Assembly: GCA_963816975.1 (NCBI GenBank)
Contig: CAWFMD010000004.1
Coordinates: forward strand, 62,001-126,000
From: DASRIA01 sp963816975
Lineage (GTDB): Bacteria > Actinomycetota > Thermoleophilia > Solirubrobacterales > JBBDJG01
Length of the DNA stretch: 64,000 nucleotides
Direction of reading: 5' to 3'
In this document: piece after piece, positions 1 through 8,305 of the stretch
Layout: each line of letters opens with the position of its first letter
How positions within the stretch are numbered: position 1 is the first letter of the stretch
Position numbers and translations under genes: made by a program
Notes under the pieces: generated by a model
What the model was told of the DNA's origin: nothing
The model's input: the letters and a program-made list of their open reading frames with translations, nothing else
The model's database searches: none

Positions 1-535
1 AACACGGGCCGATCGCCGGCCCGATCGCGGCCGCCACGGGACCTCCGCCGAGCGCGCGCACCTGGTCGACGGCCCGCGGCACGATCCCCGCGGCCACGCC
101 GCGCCAACCGCAATGGACGGCGGCCACCGCCCCGGGTGCGCAGAGCACGAGCGGCGCGCAGTCCGCGACGAGCACCAGCGGTGTCAGGTCCGGCGATGCC
201 GTGACCTGGGCATCGGCCTCCTCCAGCTCGCCCGGGACGACGCGGTCGCGCACCTGCATGTCGCGGCCGTGCACCTGCCGCCCCATTGCGACCGATCCCG
301 GCGCGCGTCCGAGCGCTCGCACCAGCAGAGAGCGGTTTTGCCGCACGCGATCCGGGTCGTCGTCGGTCAGGACGCCCAGGTTGAGCGATCGGAACGGCCC
401 TTCGCTGCTGCCGCCCAAGCGGGTGCTGAACGCCGCATGTGCGTGCCCGAGGTCGGCTTCGAGCCACACGACCTGACCGCTCGTGCGCCACTCGAACGGA
501 GCGCTCACCCGCGGCAGCGTGGCGGCGCGACTCAC
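1..535 (-). CDS. pgeF: Peptidoglycan editing factor PgeF / YfiH-type multicopper oxidase-like protein, C-terminus cut by window
   Basis: Family members are laccase-domain proteins (YfiH/YlmD/LACC1) linked to peptidoglycan precursor quality control and purine nucleoside chemistry. The visible 178 residues carry FSTRLGG near residue 36, QVHG near 87, ADCAPL near 124, HCGWRG at 141 and IGPAIGPC at 171. His89, Cys126 and His141 match the family metal ligands. The usual length is about 240-250 residues, so some 60-70 are missing beyond the window edge. The GTG start overlaps the upstream stop as GTGA, implying translational coupling. It is read from the reverse complement; the start choice is firm because the frame closes upstream. 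Confidence 0.9.
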   Translation of the reverse strand, partial: MSRAATLPRVSAPFEWRTSGQVVWLEADLGHAHAAFSTRLGGSSEGPFRSLNLGVLTDDDPDRVRQNRSLLVRALGRAPGSVAMGRQVHGRDMQVRDRVVPGELEEADAQVTASPDLTPLVLVADCAPLVLCAPGAVAAVHCGWRGVAAGIVPRAVDQVRALGGGPVAAAIGPAIGPC

Positions 536-1551
536 CGGACCGCCAGGTTCAGCCCTTCGATCGGCGTGCGCTGCGCGTACTCGAAGTGCGCACGCCGGTC
601 CGATGCGAGCTCACAGACCTTGCGCCACCGGGTAAAGGGCCCGGTGCGCTCGAAGACATCCATGCGGAGGTCGGCCACCTCCGTGTTGTAGCAGTACGCC
701 CGCTCCCCGTCGGGGTCGTGATACGTGACCCCCACGAGGTCCTCGGGCCGCGCCGTGACCACGCACGCGACCTTGCGCCGCAGTGTCTGCGCCTCGAACG
801 TCCACCCCGAGGGGCCGAACTCGCTGCGGTTGCGCTGCACCGCGAGCGGGCTGATCGACAACACGTCGGCGCCGCCGGCGCGGGCGACGACGGGCGTGTT
901 CGGTCCCAGCTCGCGCCCGAAGCGCGGCACGAACACGCTGACCCCATCGATGAAGGTCCCGCCGCCGGTGGTCTCACCGAAATCGCTGCAGTGCAGCCAC
1001 GCCCAGCGGGTCGCGTGCTTGGAGCCCCACAGATGTGCCTGGCCGCCCCGCGCGCCCGGCGCGAGCTCGACGCTGCGCCCGCCCCAGCTGACCGTGCCGG
1101 ACACCTCCACGTCCGGGTGCGGGAGGAACAGCACGGTCTTGGCGATGCCGGCCCGGCGCAGGAACGGGTGCACGTGTCCGTAGGCCGGCAAGGCCGGCTG
1201 CCAGCGCAGGTCCCATTCGCAGCGGCGCCCGTCGTGCTCCAGCGCACCGGTCATGCCGGTGTCACTCAGCACGGCGTCGCCGATCCGCAGCTCGAAAGGG
1301 CGCTCGCGGGCCTGCAGCAGCGCGACCGGGAAGCTCACCTTCTCCCCCACGTTGGCGCTCGGGTCGGCGGGGTCCATCGCCATGAACCACAGGGAGCAGG
1401 TCGCGTCCTGTCCGGTCTCGGGCAGCGGCGCGACCATCGTGTAGCGAATCCAGAAGCCGACGCCCGACGCCGGGTCGGTGAACGTCAGGTAGTGGACCTC
1501 GTAGTGGCCGGGTTCGCCGTCCCACTGCAGCGCGTTCCAGCGTGCGGGCAC
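532..1551 (-). CDS. Conserved hypothetical protein, possibly lipocalin/tocopherol-cyclase-like
   Basis: About 339 residues with many Trp/Gly-rich strands, for example WGSKHATRWAWLHCSDF in the middle and a CYNTEVADL stretch near the C-terminus. This alternation of beta strands and aromatic residues recalls the lipocalin-like fold of tocopherol cyclase and hydroxyneurosporene (CrtC-like) proteins, but I do not recognise the family with certainty. No signal peptide or membrane segment is seen. The GTG start is chosen because TAGACT lies exactly 7 nt upstream, fitting a leaderless mRNA; a TTG 18 nt further upstream is an alternative. It is translationally coupled to the following pgeF. Confidence 0.6.
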   Translation of the reverse strand: MPARWNALQWDGEPGHYEVHYLTFTDPASGVGFWIRYTMVAPLPETGQDATCSLWFMAMDPADPSANVGEKVSFPVALLQARERPFELRIGDAVLSDTGMTGALEHDGRRCEWDLRWQPALPAYGHVHPFLRRAGIAKTVLFLPHPDVEVSGTVSWGGRSVELAPGARGGQAHLWGSKHATRWAWLHCSDFGETTGGGTFIDGVSVFVPRFGRELGPNTPVVARAGGADVLSISPLAVQRNRSEFGPSGWTFEAQTLRRKVACVVTARPEDLVGVTYHDPDGERAYCYNTEVADLRMDVFERTGPFTRWRKVCELASDRRAHFEYAQRTPIEGLNLAVR

Positions 1552-1558
1552 GGCGGCG

Positions 1559-1564
1559 AGTCTA
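1559..1564 (-). promoter_or_regulatory. Predicted leaderless -10 element TAGACT
   Basis: TAGACT sits 7 nt before the GTG start at 1551, placing the transcript start at or next to the start codon. No convincing -35 hexamer is seen. Confidence 0.45.
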
Positions 1565-1607
1565 TTCAAGCGCTGCAGAGCCGCTCACCGCGCCGGCGCT
1601 GGACCGG

Positions 1608-4244
1608 CTAGCGGCCCAGCAGCCGCAGGGCTGCGGCCAGCTCCTCGTCGCGTCCGCTGACGAATCCGTCGAGCTTCAGCGCGAGCGTCTCCTTCAGCGC
1701 CGCGCCGATCTGCGGCGACTCCGGGACTCCCGCCCCCCGCAGGTCGGCGCCGGTGATCTCGAGGGCGACTCCGCGGGCCCGCTCGAGGTAGGCGTGCAGG
1801 CGCTCCGCCACCGGCTGGGGCTGCGCGGCGAGCACGATCGCCATCACGAAGACCTCCAGCGGCTGCCCCGCGAGCAGCTCGTGCAGCTCCGACGGCGCCG
1901 CCGCATCGCCCGACAGCCTTGCGGCGATCACCGGCCCGAGTGTCACGGCCGCGGCCACGACGTCCTGGTCGCGGCGGCGGACCTTGAGGCGGTCCAGCCA
2001 TTCGTAGGCCTCGTGGCTCGCCAGCCCGGCACACAGGCAGGCCAGCCGCACGAGCGGCCGGCGGGCCTCGGCGAGGGCTCCCCGCATGGTCTGCTCGGAG
2101 GCCTGCACGAGGCTCGCGGCGCCGCGGGCGTCCATGTGCGCATGCAGCGCGCGGTCGAGCCCAAGTTCGGCGGTGCGCTCCAGCGCCGCGCCCACGTTGC
2201 CCTCCGCGAGCAGGTCGAGCAGCTCGTCGCGCAGGCGGGCCGAGGACAGGTCTCCGACCAGCCGCATGTCGATGCAGCCGCGCGCCAGGGAGAGGGTGTG
2301 TGCGTCCATCCGGAACCCAAGCCGGGCCTCGTAGCGGATCGCCCGCAGCAGGCGCGTCGGATCCTCGACGAAGCTGAGGTTGTGCAACACGCGCACGGTG
2401 CCGCGCTGCAGGTCGCGGTATCCACCGCAGAAGTCGTAGGTCGCGCCCAGGTCGTCGGGCCGCAGCGAGGTCGCCATCGCATTGATCGTGAAATCGCGGC
2501 GCGCGAGGTCGTGGCGCAGGGTCGAGCGCTCCACTTCGGGGAGCGCCCCCGGCGCACCGTAGAACTCGGTTCTCGCGGTGGCGAGGTCCACCCGGAGCTC
2601 GTGGCCGTGCACGTCCGGCGCCTTCACGACGGCCGTCTGGAACTTGTCGTGCGGGTGGGAGTGTCCGCCGAGGGCGCGCGCCAACTCTTCCGCGAGCGCG
2701 ATCGCGTCGCCCTCCACCATCACGTCGAGATCGAGGCTCTGCTCACCGAGCAGCACGTCGCGCACGGCCCCGCCCACGAGGTACACGCCCTCGTGCGAGG
2801 CGGCGACGGCCGTGATCGCGGGCAGCACGGCCTCGAGGCGCTCGATCTCGTGCAGGCGCGCGCGCACCGCTGCCGTCGCCTCCGCGCTCGGGGTCGGCCG
2901 CTCCACGCTCACCGGCTCGTGCAGCGCGCGCAGCACGTCGCCGCGCGTGACGATGCCGGTGACCTCGTCCGGCGCCACGCGGGCCGCGGCGCGGTGCGGC
3001 CCGTCGGGCACGACCACGAGCCGGCCCGCCCGACCGGTCGCCAGCAGCTCACGCATCTCCCCGAGCGTCGCGTCGCCGCCGATCACGTCCACGCCGCTGC
3101 TCATCACGCCCTTGACGGGCGCGTGGCTGAGGCCGTGCCGCACCGCGCGATCGAGGTCCTCGCGGGAGACCGCCCCGGTGAGGTCGCCGTGCTCGGAGAC
3201 CTGGATCCCGCTCAGGCCGAGCCGCTGGCACTCGACGAGCGTAGCCGCGATCTGGTCGGTGCTCGCGACTGAGTGGACCGGCCGGGACATCACCTGCCGG
3301 GCGCGCAGGGGCTCCTGGGCAACCCGCCCGACCTCCGCCAGCACACGCTCCAGCGCGGCCTCGGGATCGGAGTCGCGCACGAGTGCCGAGGCGGCCTGTG
3401 CATGTCCGCCCCCGCCCAGCTGCGCGAGCGCCGCGTCCACGGACAGCGCCGAGGTGCGCGAGCGCGCGATCACCAGCACGCGTCCCTCCATCTCCACGCA
3501 CAGGACGAGCGCGTCCCAGTCGACCGCGTCGCCGACGCGCGAGACGAGCGCCGCGGCATCCTCCACGTAGCGGCTCGCGCCGGCGGCCGCGGTGACGACG
3601 CGCAGTCCGGCGACCTCGCGCTCGTCACGTGCGGCCAGGAGCCGTCGCAGCAGGTCTCGCTGCTCGTGCACGAGCGGGCTGCGCAGGTAGCGGCCGAGTT
3701 GCTCCTGGTTCGCACCGAGCCGCACACAGGCGGCCAGCGCCTCGATGTCACGGGCGGTCGTAGAGGTGTAAGTCAAGGAACCGGTGTCCTCGTGGATGCC
3801 GAGCGCGAACGCCGTGGCGTGCATCGGGGTGATGCGCGTCTCCCGTTCCATCAGCAACCGCAGCAGCCCGGTGACCACGGCCCCGTCGTCCCCGACGAGC
3901 GCGGTCCCCCGGTCTAGCCGGGCGTCCGTGTGGTGGTCGAAGGCGATCACCTCCACACCCTCGCGCCGGGCCAGTTCACCGAGGTTGCCGAGCCGCTCGG
4001 GCTCGGTCACCTCGACCAGCACCAGCCGGCGCACGCTGTCGCGATCGAGCGCGGACGGCTCGACCACGGGAATCTGGTCCGCGTGCAGGTTGTAGAACTC
4101 GCGCACGTTGCGGTTGGCCCCGCCGTGCATGCAGATCCGTGCACCCGGATACAGCAGTTGGGCCGCCAGCATGCCCGCGAACGCGTCGAAATCCGCATTG
4201 GGGTGCGCCAGGATCAAAGTCTCGACTTCGACGGTCGCGGTCAT
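1608..4244 (-). CDS. tRNA nucleotidyltransferase / poly(A) polymerase with DHH and CBS domains
   Basis: This 878-residue protein combines three modules. An N-terminal DHH phosphoesterase-like domain shows HPNADFD at 14-20, FDHHTD at 102-107 and a DHHA1 GGGGHAQAA at 277-285. Two CBS repeats follow at about 315-445. A class II nucleotidyltransferase shows LVGGAVRDVLLG at 489-500 and the catalytic Asp pair in LDLDVMVEGD at 504-513, then RRDFTINAM and the RNA-binding helical region. This architecture is known from A-adding/CCA-adding enzymes such as the Aquifex protein; here it would mature tRNA 3' ends. The first DHH motif is degenerate (HPNADFD). The ATG is 6 nt downstream of a TAGAAT hexamer. 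Confidence 0.88.
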   Translation of the reverse strand: MTATVEVETLILAHPNADFDAFAGMLAAQLLYPGARICMHGGANRNVREFYNLHADQIPVVEPSALDRDSVRRLVLVEVTEPERLGNLGELARREGVEVIAFDHHTDARLDRGTALVGDDGAVVTGLLRLLMERETRITPMHATAFALGIHEDTGSLTYTSTTARDIEALAACVRLGANQEQLGRYLRSPLVHEQRDLLRRLLAARDEREVAGLRVVTAAAGASRYVEDAAALVSRVGDAVDWDALVLCVEMEGRVLVIARSRTSALSVDAALAQLGGGGHAQAASALVRDSDPEAALERVLAEVGRVAQEPLRARQVMSRPVHSVASTDQIAATLVECQRLGLSGIQVSEHGDLTGAVSREDLDRAVRHGLSHAPVKGVMSSGVDVIGGDATLGEMRELLATGRAGRLVVVPDGPHRAAARVAPDEVTGIVTRGDVLRALHEPVSVERPTPSAEATAAVRARLHEIERLEAVLPAITAVAASHEGVYLVGGAVRDVLLGEQSLDLDVMVEGDAIALAEELARALGGHSHPHDKFQTAVVKAPDVHGHELRVDLATARTEFYGAPGALPEVERSTLRHDLARRDFTINAMATSLRPDDLGATYDFCGGYRDLQRGTVRVLHNLSFVEDPTRLLRAIRYEARLGFRMDAHTLSLARGCIDMRLVGDLSSARLRDELLDLLAEGNVGAALERTAELGLDRALHAHMDARGAASLVQASEQTMRGALAEARRPLVRLACLCAGLASHEAYEWLDRLKVRRRDQDVVAAAVTLGPVIAARLSGDAAAPSELHELLAGQPLEVFVMAIVLAAQPQPVAERLHAYLERARGVALEITGADLRGAGVPESPQIGAALKETLALKLDGFVSGRDEELAAALRLLGR

Positions 4245-4250
4245 GGACCG

Positions 4251-4256
4251 ATTCTA
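4251..4256 (-). promoter_or_regulatory. Predicted leaderless -10 element TAGAAT
   Basis: TAGAAT lies 6 nt before the ATG at 4244 of the tRNA nucleotidyltransferase. It is back to back with the divergent element at 4290-4295 in a 57-nt intergenic region. Confidence 0.5.
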
Positions 4257-4289
4257 GGGTCGAGGTGGCCCCGGAAAACGGGGCTGGTC

Positions 4290-4295
4290 TAAGTT
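4290..4295 (+). promoter_or_regulatory. Predicted leaderless -10 element TAAGTT
   Basis: TAAGTT lies 6 nt before the GTG at 4302 of the sulfotransferase gene and leaves no room for a ribosome-binding site. Confidence 0.5.
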
Positions 4296-4301
4296 GGGCG
4301 C

Positions 4302-5648
4302 GTGCAGGACCTCGAGATAACGCGGCTCGAGTGCGCGGGTGACGCCGGGGGCGACCTGGCCGGCAGCGAGCTGCGAGCGCCCGTGGAGTCCTCGCCGTTC
4401 AGCCTCAAGCTCGAGGGCTGGGCGCTGGGGCACGCCGGGCTCCCCCGCCGCGTGCGGGTCGTGGCGGTCGTGCCGCTGCCCGACGGGCCGCCGCTGCGGC
4501 GCGTCGTGGTCGCAACCGAGCCCAATGCGCGGCGGCCCGAGATCGGGGCTCGGTTCCCCAGCATCCCGGGGAGCGAGCGCAGCGGGTTCAGCACAGCCTG
4601 TTCGCTGATCGGCCTGCCGGCCGCATTCTGCCTGCAGATCGAGGCCACGTTCGAAGCGGCGCCGGCGGTCAGAATCGCGCTCGTCGAGGGGAGGCGACGG
4701 CACATCGCCACCGGGTTGCGCCCGCGGTTCCAGCCGATCCTCGTCAAGACCCTCGGACGGGCAGGCTCGACCTGGATGACGCAGGCGGTCGGCGCGCACC
4801 CCCAGGCTCTCGCCTACCGCCCATTCGACTTCGAGCCGCGCGTGCTCGACTACTGGCTGGAGATCGTGCGTACGCTCTCGCACCCCCACAGCTACGCCCA
4901 GGCCATCGATCCGGACGTCGGTACCGAGCGCGCGTGGTGGGTCGGGCGCAAACGCTCCCGTGGTCCACTGTCGGTCGGGGACGACCGCGAGGTCGCGCGC
5001 TGGCTGGAGACCGATTCGATCGAGGGCCTGGCGGGATTTGCGCAGGCGCAGGTCGACGGGTTCTACCAGCGGGTCGCCGCATGGGACGGCAAGCCGGGCG
5101 CGCTGCGGTTCGTCGAGCGCGCGCACGAGTGGCATGAGATCGAGCTCGCGCGGGAGCTGTATCCGGACGCACGGCTGGTGTTCCTCGTGCGCGACATGCG
5201 CGACCTGCTCGCCTCGCGGATCGCGTTCAACCGCAGGACCGGGCTGACGCAGTTCGGCTACGGGCCGTCTGTCGGCGACGAGCAATACGTGCGCGGCGTG
5301 ATGCGGACGGAGGTCGACGACCTCTACGAGTCGTGGCGCGCGCTGCGCGGCGACGCGATGCTGCTGCGCTACGAGGACCTGATGCTCAGGCCGCGGGAGA
5401 CGCTGCACGATCTGTACGAGCACTCCGGGCTTGCGGCGGACGAGGAAACGGTCGCGCGCGCACTGGAGCGCGCGCAGGCGCGCGCCCCCGAGCGGCAGGC
5501 CGGCCACCGCACGAGCGCAGACGAGCACGCGTCGATCGGGCGCTGGCGCCACGATCTGCCGGCGGCGCTGCAGGAGGCCTGCGCCGAGGCGTTTGCCGCC
5601 CCACTCGCGGCATTCGGCTACGAGACGGGGACGCGCGGGGCGGCGTAG
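4302..5648 (+). CDS. Sulfotransferase family protein with N-terminal extension
   Basis: The C-terminal ~300 of 448 residues form a PAPS-dependent sulfotransferase. The 5'-phosphosulfate loop VKTLGRAGSTWM is at 148-159, and the 3'-phosphate-binding segment with FLVRDMRDLLASR lies near 290-305. The first ~140 residues are a beta-rich extension unlike the core family; they contain no signal peptide or membrane span. The acceptor is unknown, plausibly a carbohydrate or lipid given the adjacent membrane glycosyltransferase. Its 3' end overlaps that convergent gene by 31 nt. The GTG start is supported by the TAAGTT element 6 nt upstream. Confidence 0.8.
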   Translation: MQDLEITRLECAGDAGGDLAGSELRAPVESSPFSLKLEGWALGHAGLPRRVRVVAVVPLPDGPPLRRVVVATEPNARRPEIGARFPSIPGSERSGFSTACSLIGLPAAFCLQIEATFEAAPAVRIALVEGRRRHIATGLRPRFQPILVKTLGRAGSTWMTQAVGAHPQALAYRPFDFEPRVLDYWLEIVRTLSHPHSYAQAIDPDVGTERAWWVGRKRSRGPLSVGDDREVARWLETDSIEGLAGFAQAQVDGFYQRVAAWDGKPGALRFVERAHEWHEIELARELYPDARLVFLVRDMRDLLASRIAFNRRTGLTQFGYGPSVGDEQYVRGVMRTEVDDLYESWRALRGDAMLLRYEDLMLRPRETLHDLYEHSGLAADEETVARALERAQARAPERQAGHRTSADEHASIGRWRHDLPAALQEACAEAFAAPLAAFGYETGTRGAA

Positions 5649-6835
5649 GGCCAGGCACGCAGGCGCAGCAGCCGCTGTGACGGCGCGTACAGCCGCGCCG
5701 CCAGCCAGACCCCCACCGGGACGGTCGAAAGCAGGTACAGCGCGTTGCGCGCGGCGACTCCGTCGGCCCAACCGGCCTTGTAGATCGTGTAGTAGATCGC
5801 GGCCGAGGACAGCAGCGACACGAGCGGCGGCCCGCGGCGCGTGAGCCCCTCCCACGCGACCAGCGAGAGCAGGAAGGGCACGTGGTAATAGGCGTTGTTC
5901 ACCGGGTCGAGCAGGCATCGCATCAGGAACAGCAATGCGAGCAGCGCCAACACGTCGTCCGGCGTGCGCCGCCGCGAGAACCACCACAGCGCCGTCAGCG
6001 GGACGGCCAGCAGCACGATGCCCGGATGCAGCAGTCGCGAGACCGAGGCCGGAAGCGTGCGCACGGTGACGACGCTTTGGTCCGTCCCGACGGCGATCAC
6101 GCGGTCCTCCGACGGCGAGACCGGCCAAACCGCGTTGAAAGGGTGCACCCGCTCGCCGGCGTGCGCAGCCTGCTTGGCCGCGCCCGAGAAGCTCCCCGGG
6201 TTGCCCAGCATGAGGGGAAGCGTGAGGACCGCTGCCACGATCGCGGCCACGCCGCCCAGGCGCACGCGGCGTGCCGGCGCGGCCGCCAGCACCGGGAGCA
6301 CGGCGATCACCGCCCACTGCTTGGTGGCGAGCGCCAGCCCGAGCAGGATCCCGGCCCCGAGCGCGCGGCCACGCAGCGCCGCGAGCACCGCGCCCACGCA
6401 CAGCGCGCCGCCGAGCAACTCCTCTGGATGCCCGAGCCTGATCGCCTCCCAGGTGAGCGGGTTGACCAGGCAGAGGATCGCCGCGGCGGCGCACGCGGCC
6501 GGGGCCTGGCCGCGGCGCCGCATGCGCGCGGCGAGCGCCAGTCCGAGCAGCCCCACGGCGATCAGGCAAGGGATCGTGCCGAGCTGGTAGACGAGCAGGT
6601 CGTCCCCGCCGGCGGCCCGCGCCGGCGCCGCGAACGGCAGTCGCACGATCAGCGAGAGGCTGCCCATCAGCGGCTGCTGCGCGAGCGCCGCGCCGACGTC
6701 GCCGTCGAGCAGCGCGTTCATGGCGGGAGCCGCGTCGCGCGGATAGTCGCCCTGGGACGTATTGGCCAGCGCCAGCAGCGTCGAGCAGGCGGCGATCGCG
6801 CACAGCGCGGCCGCGAGTGTGAGGCGCGACCTCAT
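5618..6835 (-). CDS. Polytopic membrane glycosyltransferase-like protein (GT87/DUF2029 type)
   Basis: About 405 residues with roughly 9-11 hydrophobic segments. The N-terminal membrane anchor LTLAAALCAIAACSTLL is followed by an acidic loop with DYPRDAAPAMNALLDGDV, typical of GT-C fold enzymes that use polyprenyl-phosphate sugars. LGHPEELLGGALCVG and ATKQWAV resemble the GT87 mannosyltransferase family. The donor and acceptor cannot be named. The ATG at 6835 is chosen because the membrane helix begins just after it; a longer frame runs upstream to 6913 without a conserved N-terminus. Confidence 0.65.
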   Translation of the reverse strand: MRSRLTLAAALCAIAACSTLLALANTSQGDYPRDAAPAMNALLDGDVGAALAQQPLMGSLSLIVRLPFAAPARAAGGDDLLVYQLGTIPCLIAVGLLGLALAARMRRRGQAPAACAAAAILCLVNPLTWEAIRLGHPEELLGGALCVGAVLAALRGRALGAGILLGLALATKQWAVIAVLPVLAAAPARRVRLGGVAAIVAAVLTLPLMLGNPGSFSGAAKQAAHAGERVHPFNAVWPVSPSEDRVIAVGTDQSVVTVRTLPASVSRLLHPGIVLLAVPLTALWWFSRRRTPDDVLALLALLFLMRCLLDPVNNAYYHVPFLLSLVAWEGLTRRGPPLVSLLSSAAIYYTIYKAGWADGVAARNALYLLSTVPVGVWLAARLYAPSQRLLRLRAWPYAAPRVPVS

Positions 6836-6861
6836 GGACGCCTTATCGGCACGTTCGCTGC

Positions 6862-6878
6862 GCCGGGTAAAGCCCGGC
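6862..6878. terminator. Short GC hairpin between two minus-strand genes
   Basis: GCCGGG and CCCGGC form a 6-bp stem with a TAAAG loop in the 142-nt gap after the sugar dehydrogenase stop. There is no U-tract on the minus strand, so it is at best a weak terminator. Nothing else is evident in this gap. Confidence 0.3.
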
Positions 6879-6977
6879 AGACGCCGACCGGGCTGCGGTA
6901 ACAAGATGGTCAACCACCCGGGCGAGCAGCGCGACCAGGCAGCGATCCTGCAGGCGCTGGCCGCCTGCCCGGTTTAG

Positions 6978-8219
6978 CTAGCCGCGCGCGCGGAGCCGGT
7001 AGACCGGGCCGTCCAGCGACACCGCGTACACGCGCCCGCGGGCGTCCTCGCCGAACGAGCTGAGCGAGGCGACCCGCAGGCCCAGCCCACGGTCGTCCGT
7101 GGCCCGGCCGCCGGCGATGCGGAAGCTGCGCAGGCGTCCGGCGCAGTAGTCCCCGTAGACGTAGCGTCCCGCGAGGTCGGGCACGGCGCGATCGCGCGAC
7201 ACCACCCCGCCCGTCACCGAGCACTCGCCACCCGCGCGGCCGTACTCGAGCACCGGGCCGACGGCGTTCGGGCAATTGCGCGAGTCGTCGAAGCGGCGGC
7301 GGCCCTCGAAGCAGCTCCAGCCGAAGTTGCGCCCCCGCGCCTGACCGCGGAACGCAAAGTCGATCTCCTCCACCGAGTTCTGGCCCACGTCGCCGATGTA
7401 GAGGTCGCCCGTGCGGCGGTCGAACGAGTAGCGCCACGGGTTGCGCAGGCCGTATGCGTAGATCTCGTTGCGCCCGGCGCGCCCCACGAACGGGTTGGAC
7501 GGCGGCGAGCGGTAGCTGCTCGATCCGTGCCGGCGTGGGTCGATGCGCAGGATCTTGCCGAGCAGCGATTCGAGGTTTTGGGCGCGGTTCTGCGGGTCAC
7601 CGGCCGAGCCACCGTCCCCGGTGCCGATGTACAGGTAGCCGTCGGGCCCGAACACCAGGTTCCCGCCGTTGTGGTTCGGATAGGGATCGGCCATCGACAT
7701 CACCTGCCGGCGCGAGGACTTGTTTGCGCGGTTCGGGCTGCGGCTGGAGCGGCGGAACTCCTGCACCTTCTGGCTTCCGTCGCGGCCGGTGAAGTACACG
7801 TAGAAGCGGCCGCTGCGCGAGTATCCGGGCGCGAACGCCAGCCCCAACAGGCCCTGTTCGCCTCCGGCGGTCACGTCGCGGCGCAGGTCGAGGAAGGGCC
7901 GGCGCACCCGCTTGCCCCCCAGCAGCACCCGGATGCGACCGGTCTGCTCCACGACGAACACGCGCCGCCGGTCGCCGCGCGGCGCGGTCACCAGGACCGG
8001 GTCGTCGAACGTGCCGATGCGCTGCAGCCGCACGCCGCGGGCGGCCTCCTGCGCGGGCGCCGCCCCGGTGCCCGTGCGCGCGTCCGTGCCGGTGGGCGGG
8101 GCCGCATCGCTGCGGACGCTGTCGGCCAGCTCGTCCTCGCCGATGCGCAGCCCCACGATCAGCGCTCCCATCAGCAGCAATGGGATGCCGAGCAGGAGCG
8201 CGAAGGTTCGGAGTCTCAT
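6978..8219 (-). CDS. PQQ-dependent sugar dehydrogenase (glucose/sorbosone dehydrogenase family), membrane-anchored
   Basis: About 413 residues: an N-terminal hydrophobic anchor (FALLLGIPLLLMGALIVGL, residues 4-22), a Pro/Thr/Ala linker, then a six-bladed GSDH beta-propeller. Family motifs include GLLGLAFAPGY, PYPNHNGGNLVFGPDG, GTGDGGSAGDPQNRAQ, KILRIDP, YAYGLRNPWRYSFD and IGDVGQNSVEEI. It would oxidise aldose sugars outside the membrane with PQQ and calcium, though no PQQ synthesis genes are in the window. The ATG at 8219 starts just before the anchor. It is divergent from another propeller protein at 8306. Confidence 0.88.
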   Translation of the reverse strand: MRLRTFALLLGIPLLLMGALIVGLRIGEDELADSVRSDAAPPTGTDARTGTGAAPAQEAARGVRLQRIGTFDDPVLVTAPRGDRRRVFVVEQTGRIRVLLGGKRVRRPFLDLRRDVTAGGEQGLLGLAFAPGYSRSGRFYVYFTGRDGSQKVQEFRRSSRSPNRANKSSRRQVMSMADPYPNHNGGNLVFGPDGYLYIGTGDGGSAGDPQNRAQNLESLLGKILRIDPRRHGSSSYRSPPSNPFVGRAGRNEIYAYGLRNPWRYSFDRRTGDLYIGDVGQNSVEEIDFAFRGQARGRNFGWSCFEGRRRFDDSRNCPNAVGPVLEYGRAGGECSVTGGVVSRDRAVPDLAGRYVYGDYCAGRLRSFRIAGGRATDDRGLGLRVASLSSFGEDARGRVYAVSLDGPVYRLRARG

Positions 8220-8293
8220 CTGTGGGAGTGCAGGGGACAACGGGGCGGGAGCTCGGAACAAGTTGTACCGCCGTTTGCCGCTGGCGGCGTAAC

Positions 8294-8299
8294 TACCCT
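8294..8299 (+). promoter_or_regulatory. Predicted leaderless -10 element TACCCT
   Basis: TACCCT is 6 nt before the ATG at 8306. The 86-nt region between the two divergent propeller genes must hold both promoters. Confidence 0.45.
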
Positions 8300-8305
8300 T
8301 GGGGC

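Noticed and set aside
532..1611. Plus-strand frame 439-1611 as a gene
   Set aside because: It is antisense to the minus-strand protein with a coherent beta-rich sequence and a promoter; the plus-strand translation is Arg/Ala-rich low complexity.
6906..6977. A 23-codon plus-strand frame (MVNHPGEQRDQAAILQ) between two minus-strand genes
   Set aside because: Too short, no ribosome-binding site or promoter, and no support beyond open frame.
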